From Nannocystis bainbridge (GTDB lineage: Bacteria; Myxococcota_A; Polyangia; Nannocystales; Nannocystaceae), in NCBI RefSeq assembly GCF_028368995.1, contig NZ_JAQNDL010000002.1, positions 1,547,724 to 1,611,723 on the forward strand: a stretch of 64,000 bases of DNA, given 5' to 3'. A program made the position numbers and the translations under genes. Below the pieces are notes generated by a model that did not search any database, was not told where the DNA came from, and worked only from the letters and a program-made list of their open reading frames with translations. Positions 60,441 through 64,000 of this stretch are shown here, piece after piece. Within the stretch, counting starts at the first letter, position 1. The number at the start of each line of letters is the position of its first letter.

Positions 60441-62675
60441 TCAGCGCCGCGGCGTGATGCGCCAGCACTTGTGGATCTTCGGGCTGCGCGCGAAGTCCTT
60501 GGGGATCGTCGTCGCCGACAGGTCCTCGATGTCGAGGTCGGCGAGGGCCTCCTGGTCGAGGCGGAAGCGCCGGTAGTTGGTCGAGAAGATCAGCACCCCG
60601 TCGCGCTCGAGCAGGCGCACCGCGGACCGGATCAGCTCGACGTGGTCGCGCTGCACGTCGAGCACGCCCTCCATCCTCTTCGAGTTGGAGAACGTCGGCG
60701 GGTCGAGGAAGATGGCGCCGTAGCGGCGCAGCTCGCGGGCCATGAACTCGCGGCACTCGGCCTCGACGACCCGGTGCTGCGGCCCGCGCAGCCCGTTGAG
60801 CTCGAGGTTGCGGCGGGCCCACGCGCAGTACGTGGTCGAGAGGTCGACCGTGGTCGTCGACAGCGCCCCGGCCTTGCCGGCGTAGACCGAGGCCGTACCG
60901 GTGTACGCGAACAGGTTGAGGAACCGCTTGCCGCGGGCCACCTGGCCGACCAGCGCGCGGGTGTCGCGATGGTCGAGGAACAGCCCGGTGTCGAGGTAAT
61001 CGGTGAGGTTGACGAGGAAGCGCCCTGGCCCCTCGCGCACCTCGATCAGGTCGCCGGCGTCGTCGCGGCGGCCGTACTGCCCGCCGCCCTTGGCCCGCTC
61101 GCGGCGCTTGCAGACCACCTGCGCCGCCGGCAGCTCGAGCGCGTCGGGGATCACGCGCAGCGCCTCGCGCAGGCGCGCCGCGGCCCGCACCGGATCGATC
61201 TCGGACGGCGCCGCGTACTCCTGGACCAGCGCCCAGTCGCGGTAGAGGTCGACCGCGACCGCGTACTCGGGGATGTCGGAGTCGTAGACCCGGAAGGCCT
61301 CGATCCCGTGGCGCGCGGCCCAGCTGCCGAGCTGCTTGCGGTTCTTCCGCAGCCGATTGAACAGCGCCTCGCCGCCCTCGCTGCGGGTGTACGTGCGCGG
61401 CGGCGGGGCCTCGCGCGGGATCTCGAAGCGCAGCAGGTTGACCGCGATCGCCCCGTTGTAGAGCACGTGGCGCCGCTCGGCCCGCAGCCCGATCGCGTGG
61501 CCGAGCTCGAGGTCGGGCGCCAGGATCGCCGCCTTCCAGCCGCCGAAGTGGTCGCGCAGGCGCGCGCCGAGCAGCTCGTAGAGCGCCGGCATGTCGGCCC
61601 GGACCCCGAGCCGCTCGCCGTACGGCGGGTTGGTGGCGACGAGGCCCGTGATCTTCGGGACATGTCCCGAAGGACCTGTCTCGGCAGACTTGACCTCACG
61701 AACATGTCCCGAAGGACCTGTCTCCGGGGCCACCAGCTCGGCGAGCTCGCGCCGCTCGACGCGGATCCGGCCGCCGAGGCCCGCGCGCGCCGCGTTGGCG
61801 ATCGCCGCCTTGACCGCCGCCGGATCGCCGTCGTAGCCGAAGATCGGCGGCACCTTGTCGATCCCGATCGCCGCCCGCGCGCGCGCCTCGGTCAGCAATT
61901 CGTCCCACAGCGCCTTCTGGTGGCCACGCCAGCCGAGGAAGCCGAAGTACTCGCGGCCGAGCCCCGGCGCGCGGTCGCAGGCCATGTGGGCCGCCTCGAT
62001 CAGCAGCGTGCCCGAGCCGCACATCGGATCGACCAGCAGCGCGCCCGCGGCCGCCAGCGCCGGCCAGCCCGCGCGCATCAGCAGGCCCGCCGCCAGGTTC
62101 TCTTTGATCGGCGCCTCGGCCCCTTCTTCGCGGTAGCCGCGACGGTGTAGGCCCTCGCCGGCGAGGTCGATCGAGATCACGGCCTCGTCGTGGGATGTCT
62201 CCTGGAACATGCCCTTGATGCCATGTCCCGCCGGCTTGCGCAGGTGCACGCTGACGCGCACGTCGGGCCGCTGCACCGCGACGTCGGGGCGCACGCCGCT
62301 GCCGGCATTGAACTGATCGACGATCGCGTCCTTGACCCGCTGCGCGCCGAAGCGGGTGTGCACGATCGCCGCGTTGGCGCCGGTGAAGTCGACCGCCATC
62401 GTCCCGCGCGCCGACATGTGCTGGCGCCAGTCGACCCGCTGCACCGTGGTGTAGAGCTCGTCGGCGTCGCGCGCCGGCCCCGTCGAGACCTCGAGCAGCA
62501 CGCGCCCGGCCAGCCGCGACCACAGGCACGCGCGGTAGCCGATGACCAGCGGCCCGCGGAAATACACGCCCGCCGGTTGGAGCCGGATCGCCGTCGCACC
62601 GAGCGCGCGGAGCTCGTCGGCGAGCAGCTCGAGGAGGCCTTGCGGAGCGCTGGCGAAGAAGTTGTGCTCGTTCAC
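60441..62675 (-). CDS. rlmKL: Bifunctional 23S rRNA methyltransferase RlmKL
   Basis: 744 aa. N-terminal THUMP region (residues about 1-160), RlmL methyltransferase with DPMCGSGTLLIEAA and ATNPPYGERLG (N2-guanine at 2445), then RlmK with FLNLFAYTGTASVYAGKAGA and FLDPPTFSNSKRM (N7-guanine at 2069). It modifies 23S rRNA during ribosome assembly. Two in-frame repeat insertions enlarge it: one between the THUMP and RlmL domains (KPAGHGIKGMFQETSHDE) and one just before the NPPY motif (APETGPSGHV...ETGPSGHVPK). Catalytic motifs are intact. Confidence 0.92.
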   Translation of the reverse strand: MNEHNFFASAPQGLLELLADELRALGATAIRLQPAGVYFRGPLVIGYRACLWSRLAGRVLLEVSTGPARDADELYTTVQRVDWRQHMSARGTMAVDFTGANAAIVHTRFGAQRVKDAIVDQFNAGSGVRPDVAVQRPDVRVSVHLRKPAGHGIKGMFQETSHDEAVISIDLAGEGLHRRGYREEGAEAPIKENLAAGLLMRAGWPALAAAGALLVDPMCGSGTLLIEAAHMACDRAPGLGREYFGFLGWRGHQKALWDELLTEARARAAIGIDKVPPIFGYDGDPAAVKAAIANAARAGLGGRIRVERRELAELVAPETGPSGHVREVKSAETGPSGHVPKITGLVATNPPYGERLGVRADMPALYELLGARLRDHFGGWKAAILAPDLELGHAIGLRAERRHVLYNGAIAVNLLRFEIPREAPPPRTYTRSEGGEALFNRLRKNRKQLGSWAARHGIEAFRVYDSDIPEYAVAVDLYRDWALVQEYAAPSEIDPVRAAARLREALRVIPDALELPAAQVVCKRRERAKGGGQYGRRDDAGDLIEVREGPGRFLVNLTDYLDTGLFLDHRDTRALVGQVARGKRFLNLFAYTGTASVYAGKAGALSTTTVDLSTTYCAWARRNLELNGLRGPQHRVVEAECREFMARELRRYGAIFLDPPTFSNSKRMEGVLDVQRDHVELIRSAVRLLERDGVLIFSTNYRRFRLDQEALADLDIEDLSATTIPKDFARSPKIHKCWRITPRR
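61661..61723 (-). repeat. 14-bp phased array, five units, inside rlmKL
   Basis: Cores at 61661 (CATG), 61675 (CCTG), 61689 (CTTG), 61703 (CATG), 61717 (CCTG). Contains the segment CATGTCCCGAAGGACCTGTC twice, 42 bases apart. In the protein it gives ETGPSGHV twice. Confidence 0.85.
62194..62228 (-). repeat. 14-bp phased array, three units, inside rlmKL
   Basis: Cores at 62194 (GATG), 62208 and 62222. Hairpin GATGTCT-CCTG-GAACATG. Adds residues GHGIKGMFQETSH between THUMP and the RlmL domain. Confidence 0.7.
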
Positions 62676-62806
62676 GTGGCGCCCGGGCTATAGCGACTTT
62701 CGCGCGCGCACGCGAGTCTGCCCGCGCGTGCGTCGACTTGCACCGCGCGTGCGAGCTGACCCCGCGGACATCTGCTGCGGTGCGCCGTCTGCGACGTGGG
62801 CCACGC

Positions 62807-64000
62807 TCACACCCGTCTGCGACGGCGGCGGGCGCCCGCGAGCGCCAGCAGGCCCAACAGACCTGGCGCCAGCCGATCTTCCGATCCGCCGAGCGAGCAG
62901 GCGCCGTGCTGGCCGTAGCCTGGTGGCAAGGCGCCGCCGCCGGCCGAGCTCGGGCCCTCGCCGCCGGTCGACGACGACGCGTCGCCGCCGCTGCCGGGGA
63001 TCCCGTCGGTGGTCGGCACCTCGCCGCCGCTCTCGTCCCCGCCCGTGCCCGTGCTGCCCTCGCTGTCCCCGCCGGTCCCGCCCTCGGGCGGGCACAGCGG
63101 ATCGGCGGGATCGCCCTCGGGCGCGCATTGCGGGTCGTCGAGCATGTACACCGCCGAACCTGTCCCCTGGACCAGGAACGGCTCCGGCCGCACATCTGTC
63201 CCTTGGGGCATGGCCATGAGGTCAGCCAGAGCGATCGCCTGCGCCGTCGCCGGGTCGAACTGCCAGGCCGCCGCGACCTCGGCGCTGGCGATGAGGCGGC
63301 GGAACCCGGCGTCGACCAGCCACAGCGTCGGGTCGCCGGCGACCTGGACCAGCGCCGGCGCGCCCGCGATCGCCTGCCACTCGGGGATCGCGTTCAACGT
63401 CGGATCGTCGACCTTCGCCATCTGCCAGAACGTCGACAGCGACCACGCCTGCAGCGCCGCCGGGTCGGGCACGTGGCGGCGCACGCCCGGCGGCAGCGGC
63501 GGCGGCGGGCAGGCGAACTGGCGCGGGCTGCCGTCGAGCTGCGCCGGTCCGTCGCCGCCGAGATCGACCCCGTAGACGTAGACCGGGTGCGATGCGCCGT
63601 CGAGCAGGCTGCGCGGCAGCGGCGACGAGAACCCGTGCGCGCACGAGCCGATCGCCATGCACAGATCGTCGCGGTGCTGGTCGGCCGTCAGCGTCACCTC
63701 GACCGCGTTGGCGTCGCCGTGCGCCGCCAGGAAGCTGACGATCGCGTCGACCGGCGCGTCCTTCTGATCCGGATCCCAGGCCCAGCCCTGGATCCCCGCC
63801 GCGCAGTCGGCCGCGTCGAACGAGCCCGCGGCCGGCTGGTTCGGCGGCACCACGCACCCTCCTTGCGCCTGCAAGATCTCGATGTCGGCGCCGAAGTAGA
63901 AGCGGACGATGTCGACGACTTTGTAGCCCTTCGTGTTCTCGAGGCAGCGCGCGCCCCACTGCGACATGCAGCCGCGGTTCTGCCCGTAACCATTGGTCCC
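62807..64000 (-). CDS. SpoIID/LytB-like cell-wall protein with MYXO-CTERM end, 5' end outside window
   Basis: 398 codons visible, open to the edge. The first residues (GYGQNRGCMSQWGARCLENT, then GYKVVDIVRFYFGADIEI) match the end of a SpoIID/LytB domain, a lytic enzyme or enhancer acting on peptidoglycan. It is followed by the module shared with the M23-like protein at 25 kb: GWAWDPDQKDAPVDAIVSF, GSCAHGFSSPLP, PGVRRHVPDPAALQAW, WLVDAGFRRLIASAEVAAAW, FLVQGTGSAVYMLDDP. The tail is Gly/Ser-rich with a hydrophobic stretch and an Arg run. Probably exported. Confidence 0.75.
   Translation of the reverse strand, partial: GTNGYGQNRGCMSQWGARCLENTKGYKVVDIVRFYFGADIEILQAQGGCVVPPNQPAAGSFDAADCAAGIQGWAWDPDQKDAPVDAIVSFLAAHGDANAVEVTLTADQHRDDLCMAIGSCAHGFSSPLPRSLLDGASHPVYVYGVDLGGDGPAQLDGSPRQFACPPPPLPPGVRRHVPDPAALQAWSLSTFWQMAKVDDPTLNAIPEWQAIAGAPALVQVAGDPTLWLVDAGFRRLIASAEVAAAWQFDPATAQAIALADLMAMPQGTDVRPEPFLVQGTGSAVYMLDDPQCAPEGDPADPLCPPEGGTGGDSEGSTGTGGDESGGEVPTTDGIPGSGGDASSSTGGEGPSSAGGGALPPGYGQHGACSLGGSEDRLAPGLLGLLALAGARRRRRRV

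Overview
The window is GC-rich DNA (third codon positions almost always G or C) from a myxobacterium, most likely Nannocystaceae-like. The taxonomic guess rests on established family markers seen here: MYXO-CTERM-type C-termini (Gly-Cys-x-Cys, hydrophobic helix, Arg cluster), 'CGDG...EECDDG' cysteine-rich repeats in lipoproteins, an ADYC-type protein, Ser/Thr kinases with TPR tails, and many Ser/Thr/Gly-rich lipoprotein linkers.

Left part (1-24,331) looks like an integrated mobile element with its right end in a tRNA-Arg(CCU) gene. A tyrosine recombinase lies directly behind the tRNA. It is followed, on the same strand and with mostly overlapping start and stop codons, by proteins built from a thrice-repeated novel domain, a PP2C-like phosphatase, two unknowns, an HTH protein, a sigma-like factor, a DnaB-type helicase and small DNA-binding or unknown proteins. 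Further left are a DdrB/ParB-like protein with a Lys/Ala tail, a minimal CDP-alcohol phosphatidyltransferase, a 668-aa Gly-rich membrane-anchored protein, two tandem Fis-type HTH genes, several lipoproteins, and a dual-kinase gene cut by an in-frame amber codon exactly between its catalytic loop and DFG motif. The left end of the element was not found.

Right part (24,500-64,000) reads as ordinary chromosome: two paralogous cell-wall-hydrolase-like proteins (M23 and SpoIID types) near the two ends, an LRR protein with a histone-H1-like tail, a metallophosphoesterase, a kinase-TPR protein, an ADYC protein, a malonyl-CoA-synthetase-like ligase, a TIGR01777-type SDR, a fatty-acid-hydroxylase-family protein, bifunctional aspartokinase/homoserine dehydrogenase coupled to a radical SAM gene, three MYXO-CTERM secreted proteins, a PAS histidine kinase, a DprE1/DprE2-like pair, an HxsD/HxsD-like/HxsB operon (peptide-maturation type), a decayed MFS transporter and RlmKL.

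The most striking signal is a dispersed repeat that no ordinary feature type explains. It is an 18-bp hairpin of form CATGTCC-N4-GGACATG whose CATG cores recur at exact 14-bp spacing in arrays of 2 to about 11 units, so neighbouring units create GGACATGTCC palindromes. Long arrays fill four convergent gene ends (terminator-like positions). Shorter arrays sit in frame inside housekeeping genes (thrA, rlmKL, an acyl-CoA ligase, a membrane hydroxylase, hxsB). The few copies inside the mobile element sit mostly at gene starts or in promoter gaps.
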